Position numbers and translations under genes: made by a program
In this document: piece after piece, positions 41,937 to 50,789 of the stretch
Position numbering within the stretch: position 1 is the stretch's first letter
Layout: every line of letters begins with the position of its first letter
Assembly: GCA_964570665.1 (NCBI GenBank)
Contig: CAZMZH010000004.1
Span: 1 to 64,000, forward strand
From: JAJDAT01 sp964570665
GTDB taxonomy: Bacteria > Nitrospinota > Nitrospinia > Nitrospinales > JAJDAT01
Direction of reading: 5' to 3'
Length of the DNA: 64,000 bases
The notes under the pieces: model-generated
The model's input: only the letters and a program-made list of their open reading frames with translations
Database searches by the model: none
What the model was told of the DNA's origin: nothing

Positions 41937-42549
41937 TAAATTTTTATACCCACCGCAGAAAAACCTCGCCGTTATGAAATGGTAATATATAAGTTACCCT
42001 CAAAATCATAAACCAAATATTTGCTAAAGCCATGCTTGACTACTTATCAAAAAAATTAAATTCAACTTTTCACATCAATCCATTCTTCTTAAAATATTTT
42101 TTATAAAAAACTCCTCTTTTCCTTTGGATTACTTTCCTTCTAGGGATAATCTAGAGTTAGTTTTTAAAATTTGCGTTCAATTCCATACTATTTTTATTTA
42201 AAACCTCTAATTTTTTTTTAGTTTTTAATGGCAATCGATATCCCCATTAACCTGTGATAATTTAACTCAATTCCTTTTTGCTCTTCCGAAATATTTCAAT
42301 GATATTCCCTATAAGAAAAAATATAATTTAAAAAACTATATACCAAAAACCATAAATGCGTTAAGCACTAGGGCTTAGTCGGTGGCACTTATGCCTTAAA
42401 AAAAATAAATTTGGCTTTTAATAATTTCAAATAAAGAGTAAAATTCAAAATAATTTTTCATTTTAAAAAATTTATATTGTTAATTTCACATTACCCAACT
42501 TCTTAAATAGTTTTCCAATAAGGCCAATTTCTTCATGAAGGGGAAGTCA
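41937..42549. other. 613-base AT-rich intergenic region
   Basis: Very AT-rich apart from a short stretch near 42365-42395 (GGGCTTAGTCGGTGGCAC). No open frame, tRNA or strong terminator. If the neighbouring locus arose by tandem duplication, this is where a first copy of the CotH-like gene would have been lost, but I could not see any remnant of that gene here. Confidence 0.5.
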
Positions 42550-45500
42550 ATGCGTTTTTTTAAACTTATAATGATGTTTCTGTTTTTTTGTTATTTGTCA
42601 AAAACGGTCATGGCCGAGGTTGTCGACCCGGGAATCTCGGGATATTACGATGCAACTCAAAATATGGCGAAGACAGATAAGAAGATCCAAATACAAAATA
42701 AATTTGGCAAAATTCCCCTAACCTTCGAAGACCATTCCGATAGCAACGGTTTTCTGGCGCGAGGCTCTGGATATCAACTCTGGATCGGTCCTACCGGATC
42801 TGTCATGACTTTAAGCAAGCCCGCGGATCCGCCAGAAACCTCAGAGTCCGAAATCAAAAAAGACAAACTCAGTTTTGAATCGACTCGGATTCGCATGAAA
42901 TTGGAAGGCGCTAATCCATCCCCCCAAGGAACGGGATTGGAAAAGGCAATCACACGCACCCATTATTTAAATGGAAATGATCCCACTAAATGGCGGCGTA
43001 ATATCCCAAATTATTCAAAGGTGGAATACAAAGGAGTTTATCCAGGTGTCGATGTAGTTTATTACGGCAATCAAAGAAAACTAGAATACGATTTTATCAT
43101 TCAACCTGGAGCCGACTATCATTCTATTCAGTTAGCTTTTGAAGGAACGCAAGGAATCTCTCTGGATGCCGAAGGCAACCTGGTATTAGTAACGGCCAAC
43201 GGAAAAGTGATTCAGCAAGCGCCCATCGTGTACCAAGAAATCGACGGCAAACGAATAACTTTGCAAGGCGCTTATCTATTGGCGCAAAACAACCAAGTGC
43301 AATTCCAAGTAAATTCCTACGATCCCCAATACCCCCTGGTTATCGATCCTGTTTTACATTATTCTACTTATCTAGGTGCAACTGCACACGATTTGGCTAA
43401 TGCAATCGCCGTTAATGCTAATGGAGAGGTTTATGTAACTGGGAACACCAATTCCTTTGACTTTCCCACCGCCGTCAATCCTTATGATAGCAGCATAAAT
43501 GGTCAAGATGTTTTTTTATCTAAATTGAATGCCACAGGCGATGTGTTGTTATATTCCACCTTTCTGGGTGGAAGTGGAGGCGATGATGCCATAGATATTG
43601 CGGTCGATGCGACAGGTGTCTATATAGCAGGTAATACCAACTCCACTAACTTTCCAATCTCAAATGCTTACCAAGCTGCCTTGAGTGGATCGAGTGACGC
43701 CTTCTTATTAAAATTGAGTGTTGACGGCTCCTCCCTACTTTATTCCACCTACTTCGGAGGATCAGGGAGTGATAATTTCCAAGCAATAGCCACAGACTCT
43801 TCCGGAATCGTCTATATAACGGGATATACTACCACCTCTAATTTTCCTACAACCACGGGAGTTCACAAGGAAAATATTACAGGCAGCAGTAGTGACGCCT
43901 TCCTGATAAAAATAAACACCACATTGAGCGGGACTAGCTCTCTTGAAAAGAGTACCCTTTTTGGCGGAGACAATTCCGAAGAAGGTTTGGCTATAACACT
44001 AAATTCTGGCAATATTTATCTTGCAGGTATTACAAGGTCATTGAGTAATATAGCTACTTCTGGCGCTTATGATGAAAGTTTTAATGGCTCCGCTCCTATA
44101 GACAGTTATATCGCTATAATGGATTCCTCATTTAACTTGCTATATTCCACCTACTTTGGAGGAGCTGGGAACGATTATATTGAAAAAATTGAAGTTGATG
44201 TCAGCGGGTCCGTTTACATTTTAGGACATACATTCGACGGTACAGGTTTTCCTATATTAAATGCATACGATAATACATTTGATGGTTACAACGACAAATT
44301 TGTCGCCAAATTAAATCTTGACGGTACTGGGACTAATGATCTCGTATTTTCCACTTTTTTAGGAGGATTGGATCAGGAAGGCGTTGGCGGCAATTTTTTT
44401 GTGGACACTAACGGAGTCATTCATATCGCGGGATGGACCGGCAGCTCTGATTTTCCAACTACTTCCGACGCCTACCAGCTTAGTTCGGGTGGATCTACCG
44501 ACGGCTTTTATTTGCAGTTAAGCGCCGATGGTTCAACTCTCCAATACTCCACTTATATAGGCGGTTCGAACCAGGATAAAACTTTGGATATGGCTACTTT
44601 CGACGACAATGTTTATTTGGCTGGGTTAACTCTTTCCACCGATTATCCAACCCTAAACGCATTTCAGAGCGATTTTTCTGGAAACTATGATTCCGTCATT
44701 ACCGCCTTTTCCGATGCGGTCATCTTGACACCGCCCGATTCAACCCCTCCCGTCGTGACGGCTCCAGGCACCATTGATTTTGTGGAAGCCACGGGACCGT
44801 TCACAACAGTTTCCTTAGAAAACACTGTGACGGGCGCAGGAAACTCCGGGGTAGCGACAGCTACCGAAGAAACAGACCCTCTTATCATCACTCCTTTTCC
44901 TGCTCGGGTATTAGAGGATTTATCGATTACTAATTTTTCAAATAATACAGTGGATCTTCCCGTGGGCTCGTTCACGGTTGTTTGGGAAGCTGTAGACACG
45001 GCTCTTAATGTAGGAAATGCTGTTGGGGATGAGGCTGTTCAAACTGTAGTAGTAAAAGATACAACTGGGCCAGTTATAACGATAACTCCATTTGGTAGCG
45101 AACCCGATCCCGCAGTCTTAAATTTAATAGTAGGAACGGATTATGAAGAACCGGGCGCAACTGCAGATGATGACGTTGACGGCACTTTCGCAGCTACTGT
45201 TGGAGGAGATACGGTCAATACCTCGGTTGAAGGTTTTTATACAGTCACCTACAATGCAACGGACAACGCTACCCCTCCAAACCCAGCAACAGAGGTAACT
45301 CGAATTGTGAATATCACTGCGGCGCCAGATACAACCCCGCCAATTTGTACTCCTCCAGCGGATAAAGTAAATATTCCAGCTACAGGTGAATTTACAATAA
45401 TTCAAAATCTTGGGACAGCCACAGGAAATGAACCTATAAATGGAGCCAATACTACTAATACAGCACCATCAGGCGGATTCCCTGAAGGCCAAACTACTCC

Positions 45501-46662
45501 AGTAAATTGGACAGTAACAGATACCGCCAATAACGTGAGTACCAATTCTTGTATTCAAAACGTTATTATTTTACCTCTTTCTACCGGTGGAAGTGGAGAC
45601 AATCGAATTGTTATTAATTCGCTTCCTTTTAATATTGAATCTCCGGGATCTTATGTTTTTGACAGTAACTTGGTGCACAATAATCCTGTCAACGGAAGTT
45701 GTATCACAGTTAACTCCGATAACGTGACTATTGATATGAATGGTTATAGTTTGATTGGCCCTGGACAAACTGCCGGTTGCGATTGCGACGGTATTTCGAC
45801 TGGAGGCCGTTCTAACGTGAGAATAAAGAATGGAAATATTCAAAATTTTGCGGGATATGGAATTTATGATCCAGCTCTCACCGCCCAAGGGGTTTACATT
45901 CAAAACGTTGGAGTAAATACCAATGGCAAGAATGGAATCTTCTTAAATGGCAAAGGGCATACGGTCACCAACAGCACGATAACTAATAATTTGGCTGGAG
46001 GAATTTTTGTTGAAGATTCGTCCACTATTATTTCCAATACTGTGAACAATAACACCGGGTCGGGAATTTCAACCAATAACGGTTCTACCGTGAATGGAAA
46101 TAATGTTTTCGGAAATACGGTAAATGGGATCGTTGTTAATAACGACGTAAAGGTATCGGGAAATACCGTGTATGAAAATACTGGCGATGGGATTACGTCC
46201 AATAATGGATGTTCACTGACAGAAAATACCGTGAACAACAACACTGGAACGGGTATAGTTTCCGGACCTGCAACAAAGGTAAAAGGCAACACTTGTTATT
46301 TGAATAGCGGATCTGGAATAAGCGCAGGAGCTGGATCTACAATAGCCGACAATACGGTTTACGGTAATAATCAGGGGAATACGGCAAACCAAGGAGGTAT
46401 CGTAGCTTCCGGAAATACTTTGATCAAATGCAATCAAGTCACCCAAAATTTGTCGCAAAATATGCTTGTTTCCGGTAGCGGTAATGCCATCCAGGATAAC
46501 TTATTGAATAATTCTGAAAAAGGAATAAATTTTACTTCGGCGGCAGGAACTAATAATTTCTTTTCAGGAAACAAGGCTTTTGGAAATACCGCAGGGTTTA
46601 CCGGGACGGGACTACCCACAGGAGCGGGAGACCCAGGTAATAATGTTGAATTTAATAATTAG
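42550..46662 (+). CDS. Giant secreted SBBP-propeller / Ig-like / beta-helix protein
   Basis: A 1370-residue secreted protein. I use the ATG at 42550, with AAGGGGA just upstream, instead of one 5 codons earlier. Signal peptide 1-22 (MAEV). Residues 30-275: N-terminal domain with WRRNIPNYSKVEYKGVYPGVDVVYYG, typical of proteins with SBBP repeats. Residues 275-727: seven SBBP blades, each opening with a (Y/F)STxxGG-type motif, a full seven-bladed propeller. Residues 730-1010: three Ig-like modules (two HYR-like, one DUF5011-like: DYEEPGATADDDVDG). Residues 1014-1350: NosD-like parallel beta-helix of about 22-residue coils (NTVNNNTGSGI, NTVYENTGDGI). No anchor or sorting signal is obvious. Likely a surface or extracellular adhesin or polysaccharide-binding protein. 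Confidence 0.88.
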   Translation: MRFFKLIMMFLFFCYLSKTVMAEVVDPGISGYYDATQNMAKTDKKIQIQNKFGKIPLTFEDHSDSNGFLARGSGYQLWIGPTGSVMTLSKPADPPETSESEIKKDKLSFESTRIRMKLEGANPSPQGTGLEKAITRTHYLNGNDPTKWRRNIPNYSKVEYKGVYPGVDVVYYGNQRKLEYDFIIQPGADYHSIQLAFEGTQGISLDAEGNLVLVTANGKVIQQAPIVYQEIDGKRITLQGAYLLAQNNQVQFQVNSYDPQYPLVIDPVLHYSTYLGATAHDLANAIAVNANGEVYVTGNTNSFDFPTAVNPYDSSINGQDVFLSKLNATGDVLLYSTFLGGSGGDDAIDIAVDATGVYIAGNTNSTNFPISNAYQAALSGSSDAFLLKLSVDGSSLLYSTYFGGSGSDNFQAIATDSSGIVYITGYTTTSNFPTTTGVHKENITGSSSDAFLIKINTTLSGTSSLEKSTLFGGDNSEEGLAITLNSGNIYLAGITRSLSNIATSGAYDESFNGSAPIDSYIAIMDSSFNLLYSTYFGGAGNDYIEKIEVDVSGSVYILGHTFDGTGFPILNAYDNTFDGYNDKFVAKLNLDGTGTNDLVFSTFLGGLDQEGVGGNFFVDTNGVIHIAGWTGSSDFPTTSDAYQLSSGGSTDGFYLQLSADGSTLQYSTYIGGSNQDKTLDMATFDDNVYLAGLTLSTDYPTLNAFQSDFSGNYDSVITAFSDAVILTPPDSTPPVVTAPGTIDFVEATGPFTTVSLENTVTGAGNSGVATATEETDPLIITPFPARVLEDLSITNFSNNTVDLPVGSFTVVWEAVDTALNVGNAVGDEAVQTVVVKDTTGPVITITPFGSEPDPAVLNLIVGTDYEEPGATADDDVDGTFAATVGGDTVNTSVEGFYTVTYNATDNATPPNPATEVTRIVNITAAPDTTPPICTPPADKVNIPATGEFTIIQNLGTATGNEPINGANTTNTAPSGGFPEGQTTPVNWTVTDTANNVSTNSCIQNVIILPLSTGGSGDNRIVINSLPFNIESPGSYVFDSNLVHNNPVNGSCITVNSDNVTIDMNGYSLIGPGQTAGCDCDGISTGGRSNVRIKNGNIQNFAGYGIYDPALTAQGVYIQNVGVNTNGKNGIFLNGKGHTVTNSTITNNLAGGIFVEDSSTIISNTVNNNTGSGISTNNGSTVNGNNVFGNTVNGIVVNNDVKVSGNTVYENTGDGITSNNGCSLTENTVNNNTGTGIVSGPATKVKGNTCYLNSGSGISAGAGSTIADNTVYGNNQGNTANQGGIVASGNTLIKCNQVTQNLSQNMLVSGSGNAIQDNLLNNSEKGINFTSAAGTNNFFSGNKAFGNTAGFTGTGLPTGAGDPGNNVEFNN

Positions 46663-46750
46663 GGAAACTCATTAAATCACATGAAACATGATCACGCTTT
46701 TTAAATAAAAGGCGGGCTAATTGCGAACATGTGACTAAACTTCAGACTCA

Positions 46751-46778
46751 AAGGCCTCTGGCAACGGAGGCCTTTTTT
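46751..46778 (+). terminator. Rho-independent terminator of the giant secreted-protein gene
   Basis: AAGGCCTC (46751-46758) and GAGGCCTT (46767-46774) form an 8-bp stem with an 8-base loop, followed by T-rich sequence. A degenerate second copy lies at 50674-50700. Confidence 0.9.
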
Positions 46779-46784
46779 AGTTGT

Positions 46785-46838
46785 TTTTCTTTTCTGTATC
46801 GCCCCCCCTCTGAATACTTTGTGAAAAAATATTTTTTT
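46785..46838 (-). pseudogene. 54-base duplicated fragment of the SGNH gene
   Basis: Aligns without gaps to 50945-50998, inside the coding region of the SGNH membrane protein (minus strand), with about 6 differences in 54 bases by eye; the longest shared run is GTGAAAAAATATTTTTTT. It lies directly after the terminator, matching the order seen downstream (protein tail, terminator, SGNH gene), so it is a remnant of a lost SGNH copy. Confidence 0.75.
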
Positions 46839-46884
46839 AACTAGCTTGGGAATCGATGCAAACAACGGATGTCGATCAAAAAGG

Positions 46885-46921
46885 GCGTTATTTCCAAAAT
46901 AAAAATAATAGCGTTATTTCC
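46885..46921. repeat. Short direct repeat
   Basis: GCGTTATTTCC occurs twice, at 46885-46895 and 46911-46921, period 26 bases, between two duplicated gene fragments. It may mark a deletion or recombination scar, or be chance. Confidence 0.3.
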
Positions 46922-46964
46922 TTAAATTAAAATTTTGGATCTGACTCGTATATTTTTCCCTTAA

Positions 46965-47064
46965 ACCTTTAATGCCGGATAATTTCAAAACGCTATTATC
47001 AGAAAAAGAAACCTCCGATATTCTCACCTATTTAAAAACTTTAAAATACTCCAATAAAAATTAA
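46965..47064 (+). pseudogene. Duplicated 3' end of the triheme cytochrome gene
   Basis: Positions 46971-47064 align without gaps to 41843-41936, the last 31 codons and stop of the cytochrome, with 4 differences in 94 bases by eye. In frame it still reads TLLSEKETSDILTYLKTL and ends at the same stop. No upstream cytochrome sequence is present, so it is a non-functional remnant. Similarity fades just before 46965. Confidence 0.9.
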
Positions 47065-47537
47065 GGGGCTATACCTTTAGGGTTTAATGTTAGGATAGTA
47101 AGCGTATAAAAACGAAAGAGTCGCCTAATCCCCCATTGTCAGAGTAAATTTATAGAAATATTTTTGGGACTACGGCCCGTGCCACTTCTGAAGTAAATCA
47201 TGTAAATATTGGGACAGGAACACAATTTTAATTTAATAGTTATTTGTTGTACCTCGTTAGCGCCACCACTTTCCCTATCAAGAAAGAATTCTTTCTAATC
47301 GCTATTTTTAATAAATGTTAAATAGGAAGTTGATTTCGTTCCTTTGATGTAAAATATTCAAAATTAACAAGTTTTCTTATATTTAAAGCGTTTATCATAA
47401 AATCACAATTGAAACGATTTCACCCTTTAAACCAGTACCAAATTGGAAATCGTAAAAGTTAGTATCAACAAATTTCAACGTAAAAAACTTAATAAAAAAT
47501 GCAATAAGGTAATAAATATTCCTTAAAATAATTGTAC
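47065..47537. other. 473-base intergenic region upstream of the CotH-like gene
   Basis: Non-coding, AT-rich, slightly less so at 47165-47290. It follows the cytochrome remnant. No gene, RNA or convincing promoter was found; the start of the CotH-like gene lacks a clear ribosome-binding site. Confidence 0.5.
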
Positions 47538-50270
47538 ATGGATTTTGAGAATAAAAATAAAAGAAATAAGTTTAAACCTCGAACTTTAATTTATTTAAAA
47601 ATTTTCCCTCCATTTTTTTTAATTTTCTTTATCCTTATTGCCTTGCCTCTCTATACCCCTTGGGTTTTTAATAAAAATATGAAGGCCTTAAAAGAATGGT
47701 TTCCCAATCCTTACAACTTTGTATTACAAAACAAAATAAGAATTCTAAATGAAAATATAGCTTCGGCCACAAATGTTTTACTTGCCAAAGAACCTAAAAT
47801 TTTTAGTTCAATTAAAACATTAAAAATTTGGATTGAGGACGGCGGTTTAGAAAAAATGAATTATGAACTTTTAAATTTTAATTTATTTTTAAGAAAAAAT
47901 AAGCCAAAAGTTAAAGGTTTTTTTAAAGGATTTAATGAGAAAACTTATGGAGCAAGGGTAAATATCAGAGGTACCCGTCCCAATCATCAAATGGTTTGGA
48001 AACCTTCTTTAAAAATTCGTTTAAAAAATAAGAAATTGTATGAGGGTTTTCGCGATCAAGTACTCATTAGTCCTGAAGATGTTATTGGACTTAGAAATTG
48101 GATTTCCGCTAATTTAGGCTATAAATGGGGTTTATTAAATAATTTAGAAGGATTTGTAAGACTTTATATTAATAATAAAAATTACGGTCTTTATAACAAA
48201 GTTTCTCCTTTTAATGAATCGTTGTTGATTCATTCTCGTAGGCTTCCGGGACCATTTTTAAATTTTAATTTTTATAGAAAGAATTATTTTTATATTTGGA
48301 AAAAACAGTGGTATGAACCTTCTGCCTGGAAAGTTACCGAAAAAAAATACTCATCAAAAAAAAATTTGATATTGCCCCCCATAAATATTTCCCAAGGAAT
48401 TTTAAGATGGAAAAATGATATTGATAGTATTAATTTCCTGGAATCAGTTATCCGGCTCAATCACTATATTTCTTCCGAACAATTCGCCAAATTTTTAGCT
48501 ATTCTAACCCATGGCGGCGAAAAGCATTATGTAGATAATCATAATGCTTTATTTTGGTTTAATCCAACTTTAGGGTTATTGGAACCTATAATAAACGACC
48601 AAAATGGATACGGTCTAACCAATAAGAAAGAGTGGATTAAAGATTCTATAATTAAAAACGAAGGAGCTTTTGTAAAAGCATGGTTTAAAAACCCATTAAA
48701 TCAAGCAATCTATGTAGAAAAATTAAATAACTTAGTTAATAGCATCGGGAACAAAAAAAGTATGGAAAAAATGATTCGGAATCAATGGAAAGAAATTCGA
48801 TCTGTACTTCAATCGGAAACATTCCTTAGTCAAGCCTGTTTTCCTGCGCGTTGTTTTTTCCCAATTCATAAATTAGACGATGAGATTGATAAATTAATAG
48901 TCGATATTAAATTAAGAATTGATTGGATAAGAAAAGAATTAGATAACGTCAACGTTTATTTAATTGGAAAGAATAAAGAAGGTTTTGAGATTCTTGTTAT
49001 GGGATTTTCGGGGATTGAAACACAAAGAAAAGATGGGAAAATTTTTTATTTAAAGTTTAAAGAGTTTAAAGTTGGAATTGGCCAAAACTTTAAAAATAGG
49101 TTGAAAAAAATAAACGGAGTTAAAAATATAAAATTATTACCTACTATCTCAGCGTCAAATTTAATAGAAAATATTGAATCTCATAATTCATATTCATTTT
49201 ATTTTTTGGAAGGGAAACCCAAGGACTACGTTTTTTTTCATAGGTTATCTAAACAAGAAATAAAAATTAATACTTCCGGAAAGAATTTTAACTTAAATAT
49301 AATGAAAACTTTTTCAGGCTTAAATTCCCTAAACTTCCAAGAAAAAAATATTTCCCCCATTACTTTCGGTCCTGGCAAAGTTTTTTTCAAAGAATCAAAA
49401 ACATTTGCTCCTGGACAATCCGTATTTATAAAACCTGGAACGGATATTTATTTGGGAAAAAACGTTCAACTAATATTCCAAGGACCTTTAATAATGGATG
49501 GAACACATAAAAATCCCGTAAATATTCAACCCATTGAATCTAAAGCTCCCTTTGGGGTAATAGCCTTACTCGGAAAGAAAACAACAGGGTCCAAAATTAA
49601 TTTTTTAAACTTAAAAGGCGGTTCCGTTGGGAAACACTATAATTTAAGTTTTTCGGGTATGCTTTCTGTTCACGATTGCCCAGATATTCAAATTACAAAT
49701 AGTAATTTTGGTAAAAATTATATCGGAGATGATGCGGTTCATATTATTAATTCAAAAGTATCAATAAAAAATTCCACTTTTAAAGATTCTAAATACGATG
49801 CTCTAGATTTAGATTCTGTGGATGGGAAATTGATTAATAATCATTTTTTAAACCCAGGAAATGATGCCGTTGATTTGAGTATGGGAAATACAATTATCAT
49901 TAAAAATCGTTTTATTGGTTGCATGGATAAATGTATCAGTGTTGGAGAAAACGCCAAAACAAAAATAAAAAATTCTTATTTTCAAAATTGTAATATAGCT
50001 ATCGCAGTAAAAGATAAATCTTTTGCCATTCTTAAAAACTCTTTAATAGATAGTTGTAATGTAGGTTGGAGTTCTTACAGGAAGAAATGGAGATGGGAAA
50101 TGGGTGGCCAAGGTAAAATTATAAATTCAGATTTTATTAATTCTAAAAAATCAGCTATATCAGGCGATAAATTTAGCTCTGTAAATTATCTGGGAAACAA
50201 TTTGGAGAAGATGAAAGTAAATGGGGAAATAGATTTAAGGATTAAACAAAAACAAAGTATATTTGAATAA
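47538..50270 (+). CDS. CotH-like membrane protein with C-terminal beta-helix
   Basis: A 910-residue protein. I use the ATG at 47538; a TTG two codons upstream is less likely. One transmembrane helix at about 18-45 (FFLIFFILIALPLY) anchors it. Residues about 140-470 resemble a CotH kinase domain: VNIRGTRPNHQMVWKPSLKIRL corresponds to the CotH 'RGN/RGT...KKP' strand, LEGFVRLYINNKNYGLYN to the 'G.Y.L.E' segment and EPIINDQNGYG to the metal-binding loop. Residues about 640-880 are a right-handed beta-helix (INSKVSIKNSTF, IIIKNRFIGC). CotH kinases phosphorylate spore-coat proteins; a polysaccharide or surface-protein substrate is possible here. Very AT-rich (many AAA/AAT/TTT codons). Confidence 0.72.
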   Translation: MDFENKNKRNKFKPRTLIYLKIFPPFFLIFFILIALPLYTPWVFNKNMKALKEWFPNPYNFVLQNKIRILNENIASATNVLLAKEPKIFSSIKTLKIWIEDGGLEKMNYELLNFNLFLRKNKPKVKGFFKGFNEKTYGARVNIRGTRPNHQMVWKPSLKIRLKNKKLYEGFRDQVLISPEDVIGLRNWISANLGYKWGLLNNLEGFVRLYINNKNYGLYNKVSPFNESLLIHSRRLPGPFLNFNFYRKNYFYIWKKQWYEPSAWKVTEKKYSSKKNLILPPINISQGILRWKNDIDSINFLESVIRLNHYISSEQFAKFLAILTHGGEKHYVDNHNALFWFNPTLGLLEPIINDQNGYGLTNKKEWIKDSIIKNEGAFVKAWFKNPLNQAIYVEKLNNLVNSIGNKKSMEKMIRNQWKEIRSVLQSETFLSQACFPARCFFPIHKLDDEIDKLIVDIKLRIDWIRKELDNVNVYLIGKNKEGFEILVMGFSGIETQRKDGKIFYLKFKEFKVGIGQNFKNRLKKINGVKNIKLLPTISASNLIENIESHNSYSFYFLEGKPKDYVFFHRLSKQEIKINTSGKNFNLNIMKTFSGLNSLNFQEKNISPITFGPGKVFFKESKTFAPGQSVFIKPGTDIYLGKNVQLIFQGPLIMDGTHKNPVNIQPIESKAPFGVIALLGKKTTGSKINFLNLKGGSVGKHYNLSFSGMLSVHDCPDIQITNSNFGKNYIGDDAVHIINSKVSIKNSTFKDSKYDALDLDSVDGKLINNHFLNPGNDAVDLSMGNTIIIKNRFIGCMDKCISVGENAKTKIKNSYFQNCNIAIAVKDKSFAILKNSLIDSCNVGWSSYRKKWRWEMGGQGKIINSDFINSKKSAISGDKFSSVNYLGNNLEKMKVNGEIDLRIKQKQSIFE

Positions 50271-50464
50271 AAAAGCCCAATTTTTATAAAACCGTTTATT
50301 TGATCGTACTGCCGAATATCCGTGCCGACGTAGATCAGAATTTGAGCGCCTGATTCGTGATTAGTGAGACGGTATTTTTTTCGGCTGTCTACTCCATTAG
50401 ATTTAAAAGTTTAAAGTGATCCTCCCAGGAGAGTTAATAGGCATTATTTAATTCCCTGAAATCG
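50271..50464. other. Intergenic stretch with a higher-GC island
   Basis: Around 50300-50400 the base composition rises and both strands are briefly open, but neither reading could be assigned to a family. It may be debris from the lost gene whose tail follows. Confidence 0.3.
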
Positions 50465-50584
50465 TCAGGAACTATTAATTTCTTTTCAGGAAACAAGGCT
50501 TTTAGAAATACTCAAGGATTTACTGGGATCGGACTACCCATTGGAGCTGGAGACCCAGGCGACAATGTTGAATTTAATATTTAG
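50465..50584 (+). pseudogene. Duplicated C-terminal tail of the giant secreted protein
   Basis: Forty codons ending at a TAG align without gaps to the last 40 codons of the gene ending at 46662: it reads NFFSGNKAFRNTQGF and LPIGAGDPGDNVEFN before the stop. About 16 differences are seen in 119 bases, more than in the cytochrome fragment. Resemblance continues past the stop into a decayed copy of the terminator (to about 50700). This is the end of a lost paralogue. Confidence 0.9.
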
Positions 50585-50673
50585 GAAAACCCATTTAATT
50601 ATAAGGGAAAATGAGTAAGCATCTTTATTAAAGAGCGTTTGAATTGTGAGAGTTTGCCTAAATTTCTAACTCA

Positions 50674-50700
50674 AATGCCCCTGGCAAAAGTGGTCTTTTT
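50674..50700 (+). terminator. Decayed copy of the 46751-46778 terminator
   Basis: TGCCCCTGGCAAAAGTGGTC followed by a T-run keeps the CTGGCAA loop of the functional copy but the stem is mismatched. Probably a relic rather than an active terminator. Confidence 0.5.
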
Positions 50701-50789
50701 AATATACAAATTTTACCGGCTTCCGATAAAGTTTTCATTTCTCTAAAGTTATTATTCAATTAAATATTAAAAACAAGTATTACTACTCA

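Noticed and set aside
44685..46619. Several long minus-strand frames opposite the giant secreted-protein gene
   Set aside because: They are mirror frames of the repetitive, low-stop beta-helix and Ig-like coding sequence; no start signals or family motifs.
46663..47537. Insertion sequence or integron causing the duplicated fragments
   Set aside because: No transposase frame, terminal inverted repeats or target-site duplications were seen; a segmental duplication explains the order better.
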